Origin: Candidatus Kuenenia stuttgartensis
Lineage (GTDB): Bacteria; Planctomycetota; Planctomycetia; Planctomycetales; Planctomycetaceae
NCBI GenBank assembly: GCA_945906725.1
Contig: CAMDRI010000005.1
Location: 1-64,000, forward strand
Length of the DNA stretch: 64,000 bases
Direction: 5' to 3'
In this document: positions 16,970-25,618 of the stretch, piece by piece
Numbering within the stretch: the stretch's first letter is position 1
How the letters are laid out: every line of letters starts with the position of its first letter
Notes under the pieces: model-generated
The model's database searches: none
Told to the model about the DNA's origin: nothing
The model's input: the letters and a program-made list of their open reading frames with translations, nothing else
Position numbers and translations under genes: made by a program

Positions 16970-18292
16970 TTATGCAACAGGTTTGAAGACACGCTGCAAT
17001 TCTTCGAGGGACGTGATCCCTTTGGCGACGTGCCGCAGGGCATCTTTCGAAAAGGTGGTCATGCCCTCTTTGCGAGCCACGGTGCGGATCGCATTCGCAT
17101 CGCCGCCGCCGATGATGCACTCTTTGACTCCGGCGGACATCTCGATGATCTCGAAGATGCCGATGCGGCCGAAGTACCCTGTGTCGGTGCACTTTTCGCA
17201 GGGATCTGGCTCTTCGACTTCACCTTTTTCGTTCTCGGTGGCGACCGGTTTGCGGTACAGCGTCTTCGTGTCGGAAGGCAGCCCGACTTTGGCGATGAGC
17301 TTGGGATTTGGCCGATAGGCTTGCTTGCACTCGGGACAAATCATGCGAATGAGCTTGGTGTTGATGAGTCCCATCAAGCCGTTCGCCACGAGGCTGGCAT
17401 CGCCGACCCATTGCACCAATTGCACGATCGCGCTCGCGCAATCTTTGGCTGCCATCTCGGACATCAGCGTGATCTTGTCCTGCATCGCAAACAGAGTCTT
17501 GGCGATGTCTGCGTTGATGACCGGATCAACGAAGACGCAGTCCGACTCAACGCGAATAATCCGCATCAGCGTCTGTTCCAAGGAGTCCTCAGCGTTGGCC
17601 TGGTACGGCGTGACATTGACAACTTCACGAGTTCCCAAGTCGCGCAGCGAATGAACCTGGAACATATAGCAATCCACGCCCCGCAACATGCCGAAAGCTG
17701 TCGTCGTGACGCCGGTGTTGGGAGTACCGACCGAGAGGCTCAGTCCCTTGTGCTGGCTGGTCCATTCGCGGATTTTTTTCTTGAGATCGTCCGACATGCC
17801 CAATTCATCCGGTGTGACGATTTGATTCTTGAGCGGGCGAGACTTGATCGTGAGCAGTTCGCTGCCGTCTTGTTGCGGCTTAGTGTTGACGACCAGTTCA
17901 TACGGCAGTTCATTCCATTGAGCCTTCAAGCCACCGGACTGCGGTTGATTGCGGACTTTGATGTCCAGTCCGGCGAGCAGTTTGAGCATCTGCGTGATCG
18001 CCAGTCCTTGCGGCTTCGTCAGCTTGCCACCGGCGTAGGGCATCCCGTCGACAAGAAACGCGACTTGCGAGCGTTCCCCTTTCGGCTCGACGCGAATTGT
18101 CTCCGCGCGGCGTGTCAAACCATCGGTGACCAGTTCTTTGGCGGGATTCAAGCCTGCCTGAACCAGTCGCTGATTCTCTTTCATGTTGGGCTCTTTGCCG
18201 TTGAGCGCGCCCTGAAAGAGAACCAGTTCGACTTCTTCTTCATCGTCTTCGTCTTCATCGTCTTCTTCTGCACGACGACCGAACAATCCCAC
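16970..18292 (-). CDS. GspE/PilB-like type II secretion/type IV pilus ATPase homologue with degenerate active site
   Basis: A 440-residue protein with the architecture of GspE/PilB hexameric ATPases. The Walker A position reads GTPNTGVTTT, so the ATP-binding Lys of GxxGxGKT is replaced by Val. The Walker B and Asp-box region reads SDCVFVDPVINADIA instead of DPDxIxVGEIRDxETA, so the catalytic Glu is lost. The usual HTNDA box is also absent. By contrast the zinc-binding region (CPECKQAYRP and CEKCTDTGYFGRIGIFEI) is intact. This suggests a structural or regulatory pseudo-ATPase. GTG 18292 is the chosen start, with GGGAG eight bases upstream. The longer open frame overlaps dapA. An acidic run (EEDDEDEDDEEEVE) follows the start. 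Confidence 0.8.
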   Translation of the reverse strand: MGLFGRRAEEDDEDEDDEEEVELVLFQGALNGKEPNMKENQRLVQAGLNPAKELVTDGLTRRAETIRVEPKGERSQVAFLVDGMPYAGGKLTKPQGLAITQMLKLLAGLDIKVRNQPQSGGLKAQWNELPYELVVNTKPQQDGSELLTIKSRPLKNQIVTPDELGMSDDLKKKIREWTSQHKGLSLSVGTPNTGVTTTAFGMLRGVDCYMFQVHSLRDLGTREVVNVTPYQANAEDSLEQTLMRIIRVESDCVFVDPVINADIAKTLFAMQDKITLMSEMAAKDCASAIVQLVQWVGDASLVANGLMGLINTKLIRMICPECKQAYRPNPKLIAKVGLPSDTKTLYRKPVATENEKGEVEEPDPCEKCTDTGYFGRIGIFEIIEMSAGVKECIIGGGDANAIRTVARKEGMTTFSKDALRHVAKGITSLEELQRVFKPVA

Positions 18293-18311
18293 GATCTGAT
18301 CTCCCTGAAAT

Positions 18312-18339
18312 GTAGGATGGGCACTCTTGCCCGTCCTAC
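18312..18339 (+). repeat. GTAG/CTAC palindrome between dapA and the GspE-like gene
   Basis: A 28-base palindrome from GTAG to CTAC around GGGCACTCTTGCCC. It occupies most of the 50-base gap between dapA (stop 18343) and the GspE-like start (18292). It may form a hairpin in the intercistronic mRNA. Confidence 0.65.
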
Positions 18340-18342
18340 GAA

Positions 18343-19230
18343 TTACAGTAACCCATACGTCTTCAATGTACCGGCCAAGCTCTCGCGCTGTCTGGCGTCG
18401 AGTGGTGTGAGCGGCAACCTGACTTCGCCGGTATCGCGGCCGAGCATCTGCATTGCCGCCTTCACCGGAATCGGATTTGTCGACAGCCCGAGCATATCGC
18501 GGCAGAGGGGGAATAACTTGCGATGCCATTTTTGAGCACCAGCGATGTCACCTTTCTCCCACGCAGCGAGCATCACCTTGACGTCCTTGGGCACGATGTT
18601 GCCGACGACGGACACGACGCCACGTCCGCCCAGCGACATCAACGGCAGCGTCAAACTGTCGTCGCCGGAAAGGACCGTCAAGTTGCTCAGGGCGATGATT
18701 TGAGACGCGGCATCCATCGAGCCGGTTGATTCTTTGACTGCCACGACGCTTGGCAACTCGCCGATGCGAGCGATCGTTTCCGGCTCGATATTCTTGGCCG
18801 TGCGGCCGGGAATGTTGTAGAGGATGATCGGCAAATCGCACGCCTCGGCGATCGCCTTAAAGTGCTGATAAAAGCCTTCCATGGTTGGCTTGTTGTAGTA
18901 CGGCCCCACGACGAGCGCCCCGTCCGCTCCCGATTTCTTGGCGGCGACCGTCAGTTCGATCGCCTCCGCCGTGCTGTTCGAGCCGGTGCCAGCAACGACC
19001 TTGATGCGTCCTCGAGCTTGATCGCAGACGACGTCGATGATGCGATGATGCTCGTCGTGCGTCAGCGTTGGACTTTCGCCCGTCGTGCCGACCGGACAGA
19101 CCGTGTCGGTTCCCTGCTCGACATGCCAATCGACCAGCTTTCGCAAGCCAGATTCGTCAAGCAGCCCATTCCGAAACGGTGTGATCATCGCGACGGTCAG
19201 CCCTGCAAACTTCTCGCCCTTCGAAGTCAT
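18343..19230 (-). CDS. dapA: 4-hydroxy-tetrahydrodipicolinate synthase
   Basis: A 295-residue class I aldolase that condenses pyruvate and aspartate semialdehyde in lysine and diaminopimelate synthesis. Visible signatures are GTTGESPTL (pyruvate-binding Thr), ILYNIPGRT (catalytic Tyr) and VAVKESTG (Schiff-base Lys). Length is exactly that expected. ATG 19230 ([10 protein letters not shown]) is chosen over the upstream in-frame ATG at 19263. Related N-acetylneuraminate lyase or keto-acid aldolase functions remain possible for this fold, but the motifs fit DapA best. Confidence 0.9.
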   Translation of the reverse strand: MTSKGEKFAGLTVAMITPFRNGLLDESGLRKLVDWHVEQGTDTVCPVGTTGESPTLTHDEHHRIIDVVCDQARGRIKVVAGTGSNSTAEAIELTVAAKKSGADGALVVGPYYNKPTMEGFYQHFKAIAEACDLPIILYNIPGRTAKNIEPETIARIGELPSVVAVKESTGSMDAASQIIALSNLTVLSGDDSLTLPLMSLGGRGVVSVVGNIVPKDVKVMLAAWEKGDIAGAQKWHRKLFPLCRDMLGLSTNPIPVKAAMQMLGRDTGEVRLPLTPLDARQRESLAGTLKTYGLL

Positions 19231-19256
19231 GATGCCATTCTCTGTTGAGTCATTAA

Positions 19257-19358
19257 ACCCCACCGGCCTTGTGCCGGTGGATTGCCGGATTCTGCACTAC
19301 TGCGCCGGACATGTTGATTCGTGCAAAAGCCCGCAAGCCACCGAGACAAGCTCAGTGG
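19257..19358. repeat. Hairpin-rich interval (CACCGG/CCGGTG family) upstream of dapA
   Basis: A strong hairpin (CCCCACCGGCCTTGTGCCGG and onward) starts the interval, and an inverted counterpart region ends in CAGTGGGG. Related CACCG..CGGTG hairpins occur at 44199-44221 and 46690-46710. The interval separates dapA from the upstream dehydrogenase gene. Confidence 0.45.
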
Positions 19359-19366
19359 GGAGAACA

Positions 19367-20284
19367 TTATCTGCCCTTCCAATCGACATCTGACATCCGT
19401 GCCAACGCCAATTGCAGTGCGTGTGTGCCGAGCCGCCCGCCTCCTTGAGCCTTCAGCGACAGGTACAACTGATGCGACAACGCCAAGCCGGGCAGAGCGA
19501 GATTCATCCGCTTTGCTTCATCGAGCGCGATCCCCATGTCTTTGATAAAGTGCTCGACGAAGAAGCCCGGATCGAAGTTGTTGGCCATGATCCGCGGGCC
19601 GAGATTCGACAGAGACCAGCTTCCTGCCGCTCCGACCGACACTGATTTCATCACCGTTTCCAGATCGAGTCCCGACTTGTAGCCGTACAGCAAAGCCTCG
19701 CAGACGCCGACCATGTTGCTGGCGATCAGAACTTGATTGACCATTTTCGTGTGCTGGCCGGCACCGGGACCACCCTGATGAATGATCGTTTTCCCCATCG
19801 CGGCGAAGCAGGATTGCAAGGCATCGACGACCTCTTTGTCGCCGCCGACCATGATCGACAGCGCCGCATTCTTGGCTCCGATGTCTCCGCCGGAGACCGG
19901 GGCATCGACGCTGAACACCCCCTTGGCCTTCGCGGCCTCAGCGATCTCGACTGCCAGCGACGGCTCGCTGGTCGTCATGTCCACAAGCACGTTGCCGGGT
20001 TTCGATCCGGCCAGTGCCCCATTCGCGCCGAGCATCACTTCGCGGACATCGCTGGGAAATCCGACGATCGCGAAGATGACGTCGCTTTGCTGGGCAAGAG
20101 CCTTTGGCGAATCGGCCCAACCGGCTCCTTTGCCGAGCAATGTCTCGGCCTTAGCCTTCGTTCGCGAGTACACGGAAACTGCAAAGCCTGCAGCGAGTAA
20201 ATGCCCGGCCATACTGTTGCCCATCACGCCGGTCCCAATCCAACCAATTTTCGTCTTGCCCGGAACAATCACCGGAACCGCCAT
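19367..20284 (-). CDS. 3-hydroxyisobutyrate dehydrogenase-family reductase (tartronate semialdehyde reductase type)
   Basis: A 305-residue beta-hydroxyacid dehydrogenase. The Rossmann motif GWIGTGVMG lies near the start. The substrate signature region [16 protein letters not shown] and the catalytic-Lys segment [13 protein letters not shown] are clear. It reduces or oxidises a small hydroxy acid with NAD(P)H. Candidates are 3-hydroxyisobutyrate or tartronate semialdehyde, which motifs alone cannot separate. ATG 20284 is preferred (AAAGGTGAC upstream) over ATG 20302. Confidence 0.85.
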   Translation of the reverse strand: MAVPVIVPGKTKIGWIGTGVMGNSMAGHLLAAGFAVSVYSRTKAKAETLLGKGAGWADSPKALAQQSDVIFAIVGFPSDVREVMLGANGALAGSKPGNVLVDMTTSEPSLAVEIAEAAKAKGVFSVDAPVSGGDIGAKNAALSIMVGGDKEVVDALQSCFAAMGKTIIHQGGPGAGQHTKMVNQVLIASNMVGVCEALLYGYKSGLDLETVMKSVSVGAAGSWSLSNLGPRIMANNFDPGFFVEHFIKDMGIALDEAKRMNLALPGLALSHQLYLSLKAQGGGRLGTHALQLALARMSDVDWKGR

Positions 20285-20313
20285 CGTGTCACCTTTTGTC
20301 AATCGTTGTTGAT

Positions 20314-20363
20314 CGTGGCGGATGCGTCTCGCATCCGTCCGACGCGAGACGCGTCTGCCACGG
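20314..20363. repeat. Inverted repeat, GTGGCGGATGCGTCTCGCATCC family (copy 1)
   Basis: A 50-base structure with outer arms CGTGGC/GCCACG and inner complementary words GATGCGTCTCGCATC and GACGCGAGACGCGTC. A near-identical copy lies at 41135-41184 and a shortened relative at 30929-30962. It lies between the divergent dehydrogenase and ABC transporter genes. Confidence 0.75.
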
Positions 20364-20481
20364 GCGAAGCAGTCTATCGGCCAGACTTCGGCAACTCCAC
20401 AAAGTCACCACACGCGCGAGCGGCTTGCGGCGTACTCTCACCCCGAACACAATCCGGCCCCACAGAATTCACGGAGGCGGC

Positions 20482-21144
20482 ATGTCTTTGGTGCTCGACA
20501 ACCTCAAGAAGAGCTATCGCGAGCCGGGGGGCGGACGGATTCCCGTTCTGAACGTGTCGCGATTCGCGTTGCAGACGGCCGAGCAAGTCGCGCTCGTCGG
20601 GTCCAGTGGCGGTGGCAAGACGACGTTGCTCAACGTGATCGCCGGAATCACCTCGCCCGACAGCGGTCGAGTGGTCATCGACAACGTGGACGTCACCGCC
20701 CTCAACGAACCGAGTCGCGATCGCTTCCGAGCACTCAAGATCGGCTTCGTCTTCCAGACATTCAATCTGTTGCCGGCATTCTCCGCGCTGGAAAACGTTT
20801 TGCTCGGCATGTGCTTCTCTGGCAAGGGGTCTGACTCGCACCGAGCGACCGATCTGCTAACCCGCGTCGGACTCGGCCACCGTCTGCATCATCGTCCGCC
20901 GCAGCTTTCGGTCGGCGAACAACAACGAGTTGCCGTCGCGCGAGCACTCGCCAATCACCCATCGTTGCTGCTGGCCGACGAGCCGACCGCCAGTGTCGAC
21001 ATCGCCAACCAAAACACAATCCTCGACCTGATCCGCGACGCCTGCAACGAGAACAACGTCTCGCTGCTGCTGGTGACGCACTCACCGGACGTCGCCGCAC
21101 GATTCGGCCGTATCGAAAAACTCAGCGACTTCAACCAACCGTAG
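20482..21144 (+). CDS. ABC transporter ATP-binding protein (LolD/MacB type)
   Basis: A 220-residue ATPase with Walker A GSSGGGKTT, Q-loop FQTFNLLPAF, a signature reading LSVGEQQR in place of LSGGQQQ, Walker B LLLADEPTAS and H-loop VTHSPD. It pairs with the FtsX/MacB-type permease 91 bases downstream, so the pair likely forms a mechanotransmission exporter or lipoprotein-release system. The frame is open from 20296, but ATG 20482 has GGAGGC seven bases upstream and gives a full-length protein. Its TAG stop (21142-21144) is part of the GTAG head of the repeat that follows. Confidence 0.9.
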   Translation: MSLVLDNLKKSYREPGGGRIPVLNVSRFALQTAEQVALVGSSGGGKTTLLNVIAGITSPDSGRVVIDNVDVTALNEPSRDRFRALKIGFVFQTFNLLPAFSALENVLLGMCFSGKGSDSHRATDLLTRVGLGHRLHHRPPQLSVGEQQRVAVARALANHPSLLLADEPTASVDIANQNTILDLIRDACNENNVSLLLVTHSPDVAARFGRIEKLSDFNQP

Positions 21145-21221
21145 GTCAGGCTTTCCAGCCTGACCCGAATTGGCAAACGACGGCAACCGTTGATCGAGTC
21201 AGCCTAGAAAGGCTGACCTAC
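21141..21221. repeat. GTAG hairpin pair (BIME-like), CAGGCT-ttcc-AGCCTG family
   Basis: GTAG plus hairpin CAGGCT/AGCCTG opens the element, and the inverted mate CAGCCT/AGGCTG ends in CTAC. The pair fills the gap between the ABC ATPase and permease genes. The first GTAG provides the ATPase gene's stop codon. A single relative with a GCAG head is at 53722-53744. Confidence 0.8.
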
Positions 21222-21235
21222 GAAAAGAACCCGAT

Positions 21236-22561
21236 ATGAATCTAGTCACCATCGCCCTCAAAAGCATCAAGCAGCGGCTGCTCTCATCCAGTCTGACAGC
21301 GCTCAGTGTTGCGCTCGGCGTGATGTTGATGGTCGCCGTGCTGGTCATCAACGGCGTGGTCAGCGACCTCTTCAGTCAGCCGAGCTTCGGCTTCAACCTC
21401 GTCGTCGGTCCGAAGGGGAGCGATCTCAGTCTTGCTTTGAGTGCGATCTACCGCCTCGACCGACCGGGCGAGCCGTTGCCGTATCTGTTCTACAAAGAAC
21501 TGAAAGAACACCGAGCCGTCGAAAAGGCAGTTCCGATCGCGATTGGCGATGTCACCGAGCAAGGGGCCTTTCCGATTATCGGCACGATCCCGGAGTTCTT
21601 CGATCTCGACTACGCCTACAACAAACCGTTTCGCGTGCGCGGCGAGTTCCTGAGGACGCCGTGGGACGCCGTCATCGGCTCGCGAGTCGCCACCACGAAC
21701 GGCTGGAACATCGGCAGCGAATTCAAACTGATTCACGGTGGTGCTGAAAGCGATCACGTTCATGATGAGAAATTCAAAGTCGTTGGCGTGCTGCGTCCGA
21801 CAGGCACGCCAAATGACCGGTCCGTCTTCGTCAGCCTCGCCGGCTTTTGGGCGATCTCCGGCCACGAGAAGCCGCTGAAGGAGGCGATCGATCGGCTGGA
21901 GAAATTCCGCTATCCCGTACCGCAGTCGTTGCGTGACAAGGCCGAGAAACCGCACAAAGCTCACGACGCGCACGCTGGCCACGATCATGAACACGACCAC
22001 GAATTGCTCGACGAACAAAAAGAAGTCACCTCGATCTTCGTCCGCACGAAGTCGACCATCGGAGCGATCGCGCTTGCCGGCGAGGTCAATGAGGACGTCC
22101 GGGCGATGGCGGTCAACCCGATCTTTCCAATGAAGCGTCTGATGACCATGATCGTCGACAACATCAGATTGATGCTTCTGACGTTGACCAGCCTGATCAT
22201 CGTCGTCTCGGCGGTCAGTATTTTCGTGAGCATCTACAACTCGATGGCCGACCGCCGCCGCGAGATCGGCATCATGCGAGCACTTGGAGCGCGGCGCGAG
22301 ACTGTTTTCACAATTATCCTGGCCGAGTCCGCGTTGTTGTGCCTCGGCGGCGGAGTGATCGGCTTGCTGCTCGGCCACGGTTTGGTCGCGGTCGCCAGCC
22401 CGATCATCGAGACTCGCAGCGGCATCCTGGTCAACCCGCTGGCGTTTGAGCCGCTGGAACTGATCCTTTTCCCAGTGCTGCTGATGCTCGGCTCACTGAT
22501 CGGCTTCCTCCCTGGCCTCGCCGCCTATCGCACCGACGTCGCGGCCGCGCTCAGCGAGTAG
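21236..22561 (+). CDS. ABC transporter permease, FtsX/MacB family, with His-rich loop
   Basis: A 441-residue permease. TM1 (SSLTALSVALGVMLMVAVLVI) is followed by a large extracytoplasmic MacB-PCD-type domain. Three C-terminal helices come last (ITLTSLIIVVSAVSIFVS, the GGGVIGLLLGHGLVAVASP region, LILFPVLLMLGSLIGFLPG). About residues 238-262 are unusually His-rich (KAHDAHAGHDHEHDHELLDE), a likely transition-metal-binding stretch in the periplasmic domain. The cytoplasmic coupling segment MADRRREIGIMRALGA is typical. It is translated downstream of its ATPase. The substrate is unknown. The His segment may mean metal sensing or binding, or may only be a linker. Confidence 0.88.
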   Translation: MNLVTIALKSIKQRLLSSSLTALSVALGVMLMVAVLVINGVVSDLFSQPSFGFNLVVGPKGSDLSLALSAIYRLDRPGEPLPYLFYKELKEHRAVEKAVPIAIGDVTEQGAFPIIGTIPEFFDLDYAYNKPFRVRGEFLRTPWDAVIGSRVATTNGWNIGSEFKLIHGGAESDHVHDEKFKVVGVLRPTGTPNDRSVFVSLAGFWAISGHEKPLKEAIDRLEKFRYPVPQSLRDKAEKPHKAHDAHAGHDHEHDHELLDEQKEVTSIFVRTKSTIGAIALAGEVNEDVRAMAVNPIFPMKRLMTMIVDNIRLMLLTLTSLIIVVSAVSIFVSIYNSMADRRREIGIMRALGARRETVFTIILAESALLCLGGGVIGLLLGHGLVAVASPIIETRSGILVNPLAFEPLELILFPVLLMLGSLIGFLPGLAAYRTDVAAALSE

Positions 22562-22567
22562 TTCGGC

Positions 22568-22660
22568 CGAATGCCGTGAGCCGAAGGCCGATCGCCGTTA
22601 TCCTTTTTCGAGTGAGCAAGAAACGGTATCACGACCACCGGCAATCGGCTCACGGACGAA
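22568..22660. repeat. Inverted repeat, GTGAGCCGAAGGCCGATCG family
   Basis: The words CCGTGAGCCGAAGGCCGATCGC and CAATCGGCTCACGGA are partial inverted copies separated by about 35 bases. Related text recurs at 62925-62990 (GGCCGATCGCCGT and ATCGGCTTTCGGCTCAC), where it overlaps the 3' end of the sarcosine-oxidase-like gene. Confidence 0.5.
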
Positions 22661-22696
22661 CATGACTCACACCTCGCGAGAACCAATAGGTCAGCG

Positions 22697-24136
22697 ATGC
22701 AACCCATTCAAGAACTTCGTGCCAGCCTGACTCGTCGCCACTTCTGCGGTCGCACAGTCTCTTCGCTGGGAACTGCCGCGGTTGCATCGCTGCTCGCCAA
22801 TGAAGGACTCGCATCGTCCGCAGCGCAACCGGGCCGCACTCATTTCGTGTCGACGGCCAAGCGAGTCATCTACCTCTTCCAATCGGGCGGGCCGAGCCAC
22901 CTTGATCTGTTGGACTACAAGCCGGAGTTGAAGCGGTTGCATGGTTCCGAACTGCCCGATGCGATTCGGCAGGGACAGCGACTGACGGGGATGACTTCGG
23001 GGCAAAAGAGCTTTCCGGTCATCGCACCGAAGTTTGCTTTTCGGCAGTTTGGACAGAACGGGACGTGGCTCAGCGAACTGCTGCCGCACACCGGACAAGT
23101 CATCGACGACTTGTGTTTGATTCGCTCGATGCACACCGAGGCGATCAATCACGACCCGGCGATCACGTTCATTCAAACCGGCTCACAGCAGCCGGGCCGG
23201 CCGTCGCTCGGAGCATGGGCGAGTTACGGACTCGGCAGCGAAGCGGACGACTTGCCGGCGTTTCTCGTCCTGATCTCGCACGGGACCGGAAAGGATGCGA
23301 ATCAAGGATTGCTCGACCGCTTGTGGGGGAGCGGCTTCCTGCCGACCAGCCATCAAGGGGTGAAGTTGCGCGGCAGCGGTGATCCAGTGCTGTACCTCTC
23401 CGACCCTCCCGGTATCGACCGCGAGCTGCGCCGCAAGATGCTCGATGGACTCGCGAAGCTCAATCAGATCGAGCACGCGAAAGCGGGCGATCCAGAAATC
23501 ACGACCCGCATCGCGCAGTACGAGATGGCGTTTCGGATGCAGACCTCGGTGCCGGAATTGATCGACTTCTCGAAAGAATCGCCCGCGACGTTCGAGTTGT
23601 ACGGCGAGGAGTCTCGCAAGCCGGGGACGTTCGCGGCGAATTGTCTGCTCGCGCGAAGATTGCTCGAACGCGGAGTCCGCTTCGTGCAGCTTTATCATCG
23701 CGGCTGGGACAATCACGGTTCGCTGCCGACGAACATCCCGAAGCAATGCCACGATGTCGATCAGCCGCAGGCCGCGCTGATTCGCGACCTCAAGCAACGC
23801 GGACTGCTCGAAGACACGCTCATCATTTGGGGTGGCGAGTTTGGCCGCACGGTCTACGGACAAGGCGGACTGCAAGCCGACTACGGCCGCGATCATCACG
23901 GCCGCTGCTTCTCCATGTGGCTGGCTGGCGGAGGCATCAAGCCCGGTGTCGTCCACGGTGAGACCGACGATTACGGCTACAACATCGTCCGCGATCCGGT
24001 CCACATTCACGATCTCAACGCGACGATCATGCACTGCCTCGGCTTCGACCACGAGCGGCTGACGTTCCGCTTTCAAGGCCGCGACTACCGGCTGACCGAC
24101 GTGCACGGCCGAATCGTTCGCGAAGTATTGGCGTGA
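22697..24136 (+). CDS. DUF1501 family protein with twin-arginine signal
   Basis: A 479-residue planctomycete-type DUF1501 protein, a family related to the alkaline phosphatase/sulfatase superfamily. The N-terminus carries a Tat-like signal ([20 protein letters not shown]). Characteristic stretches are [54 protein letters not shown] and [21 protein letters not shown]. It is presumably exported folded. DUF1501 genes usually sit beside PSCyt1/DUF1553 genes, but this copy stands alone. A second DUF1501 at 48234-49646 has that neighbour. Confidence 0.9.
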   Translation: MQPIQELRASLTRRHFCGRTVSSLGTAAVASLLANEGLASSAAQPGRTHFVSTAKRVIYLFQSGGPSHLDLLDYKPELKRLHGSELPDAIRQGQRLTGMTSGQKSFPVIAPKFAFRQFGQNGTWLSELLPHTGQVIDDLCLIRSMHTEAINHDPAITFIQTGSQQPGRPSLGAWASYGLGSEADDLPAFLVLISHGTGKDANQGLLDRLWGSGFLPTSHQGVKLRGSGDPVLYLSDPPGIDRELRRKMLDGLAKLNQIEHAKAGDPEITTRIAQYEMAFRMQTSVPELIDFSKESPATFELYGEESRKPGTFAANCLLARRLLERGVRFVQLYHRGWDNHGSLPTNIPKQCHDVDQPQAALIRDLKQRGLLEDTLIIWGGEFGRTVYGQGGLQADYGRDHHGRCFSMWLAGGGIKPGVVHGETDDYGYNIVRDPVHIHDLNATIMHCLGFDHERLTFRFQGRDYRLTDVHGRIVREVLA

Positions 24137-24150
24137 TCGGCCAACCGCAA

Positions 24151-24240
24151 GAGTGCAGAGTGAAGACTGCCAAGTCAAAAAATGGAAAGCAAAGTCGCGT
24201 TTTCGGATTTTGCAATTTGCACTCTTCGCTCTGCACTTTT
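24151..24240. repeat. AGTGCAAAGTG-type inverted repeat (copy 1)
   Basis: The words GAGTGCAGAGTGAAGACTGC and TTTGCACTCTTCGCTCTGCA are approximate inverted copies. The family recurs at 34731-34813 and 59704-59760. It occupies the convergent gap between the DUF1501 and HtrA genes. Confidence 0.6.
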
Positions 24241-24271
24241 CACTGCGTTGCGTTCCCGTTGCATTTCAAAA

Positions 24272-25441
24272 CTACTTCTCTGGATTCGGTCCGCCGAGCG
24301 TCACGGGGACATTCGCTTTCTTGCCATCGCGCAGGACCGTGAGGATCACCTGATCGTTGGGGCGTTTGGCTTCGACGATGCTCAGGAAGTCGTCTTGCGA
24401 TTTGACCTCTTCCTCGTCCACGGCGATCACGATGTCGGCGGATGCGTAATCAATCCGCACGCCTCCCAGCAGGCCGGTTTTGCGAGACACCTTTGGGCCG
24501 CGCAGTCCCGCTTTCTCAGCTGGACCGTTCGGTTGCAGTTGAGTGACCAGCAAACCCTTCTCGGTCTTGAGCAGTCGCACGCCGATTTCCGGGCGAATCA
24601 CTTTGCCGTGACGGATCAGTTCCGGCACAACGCGAGCGACCAGATTGGCTGGGATCGCGAAGCCGACTCCCGCGCTTTGACCGGTCTTGCTGGCGATGGC
24701 GGTATTGATGCCGATCAGCCGTCCGTGCGTGTCGAGCAGCGGGCCGCCGGAGTTCCCAGGATTAATCGCCGCGTCGATCTGAATGATTTGCTTGATCGAC
24801 CGATTGCGGATTTGCAGCGAGCGATCAACACTCGAAATGCTGCCAGTTGTCAGCGTTCGTTCGAGTCCGAACGGGTTGCCAATCGCGAAGCACTTCATGC
24901 CGACGCGAAGGTGGCTGGAATCGCCCAGCGCAACGGGATTCAGCATTTCGGGCGGAGCCTTCACGCGAATGATGGCGACATCGTTGTCCGGGTCCGCCCC
25001 AATGAACGAGGCATCGTACTGCTTGCCGTCATGCAACGTGACGATCACGTCGTTAGCGTCCGCGATGACGTGATAGTTCGTGACGATGTGTCCGAGCTTG
25101 TCGAGGATCGACCCCGACCCGGTCCCCTCGGCCGTGACCTCAAACGCCAACAGCGCCGAATGTGTGCTCTTCGTGTTGATGTTTACGACGCTCTTGTTGA
25201 TTGCCTCGTAAACCGCAACGTTGATCGCTTCCTCCGGAGTCAGCCCCTCGCGATTGAACAGGGCCGGCAGATTGGTCGGAGCGTACGACCGATTCTCGTC
25301 CAGCGAAAACGACGCCCGCGTGACGCGCTCGCTGTTCCGATCCTGAGCATCCACCGGCAACAACACTCGCGAATCTTGCAACGCCAACGCCAGCAACGCA
25401 CCCACAAACGCCGAGACTCCGCAGCCCAACCAGAATTTCAT
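24272..25441 (-). CDS. HtrA/DegP-type serine protease with PDZ domain
   Basis: A 389-residue membrane-anchored or exported protease. The N-terminal hydrophobic segment (MKFWLGCGVSAFVGALLALAL) is followed by the S1C domain: catalytic His in IVTNYHVI, Asp in DPDNDVAII and Ser in INPGNSGGPLL. A PDZ domain follows (IGVRLLKTEKG to VILTVLRDGKK). ATG 25441 is chosen because GGAGGGAG precedes it by a few bases. The upstream open frame to 25612 is not needed. It probably acts in envelope protein quality control, like the truncated gene at the window's left edge. Confidence 0.92.
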   Translation of the reverse strand: MKFWLGCGVSAFVGALLALALQDSRVLLPVDAQDRNSERVTRASFSLDENRSYAPTNLPALFNREGLTPEEAINVAVYEAINKSVVNINTKSTHSALLAFEVTAEGTGSGSILDKLGHIVTNYHVIADANDVIVTLHDGKQYDASFIGADPDNDVAIIRVKAPPEMLNPVALGDSSHLRVGMKCFAIGNPFGLERTLTTGSISSVDRSLQIRNRSIKQIIQIDAAINPGNSGGPLLDTHGRLIGINTAIASKTGQSAGVGFAIPANLVARVVPELIRHGKVIRPEIGVRLLKTEKGLLVTQLQPNGPAEKAGLRGPKVSRKTGLLGGVRIDYASADIVIAVDEEEVKSQDDFLSIVEAKRPNDQVILTVLRDGKKANVPVTLGGPNPEK

Positions 25442-25618
25442 GGCTCCCTCCAAATGGCGACGCAGATCCTGGCGAACCGATTCCTGAATCCACTCGCATC
25501 GCGCGTGACCAAGATAGGCCCAATTCGTCACTTGGTTCAAGATGACTCGATGCCGCACGATCCTCGTCGAGTTGGACAGAGTCAACAATTTCAGCACGGC
25601 AGACTTGGCCACGCGGCG

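Noticed and set aside
15854-18535. 893-codon open frame on the + strand
   Set aside because: It is antisense to the DUF1080 and GspE-like genes, crosses their intergenic repeat, and its composition lacks any recognisable domain. High GC creates such shadow frames.
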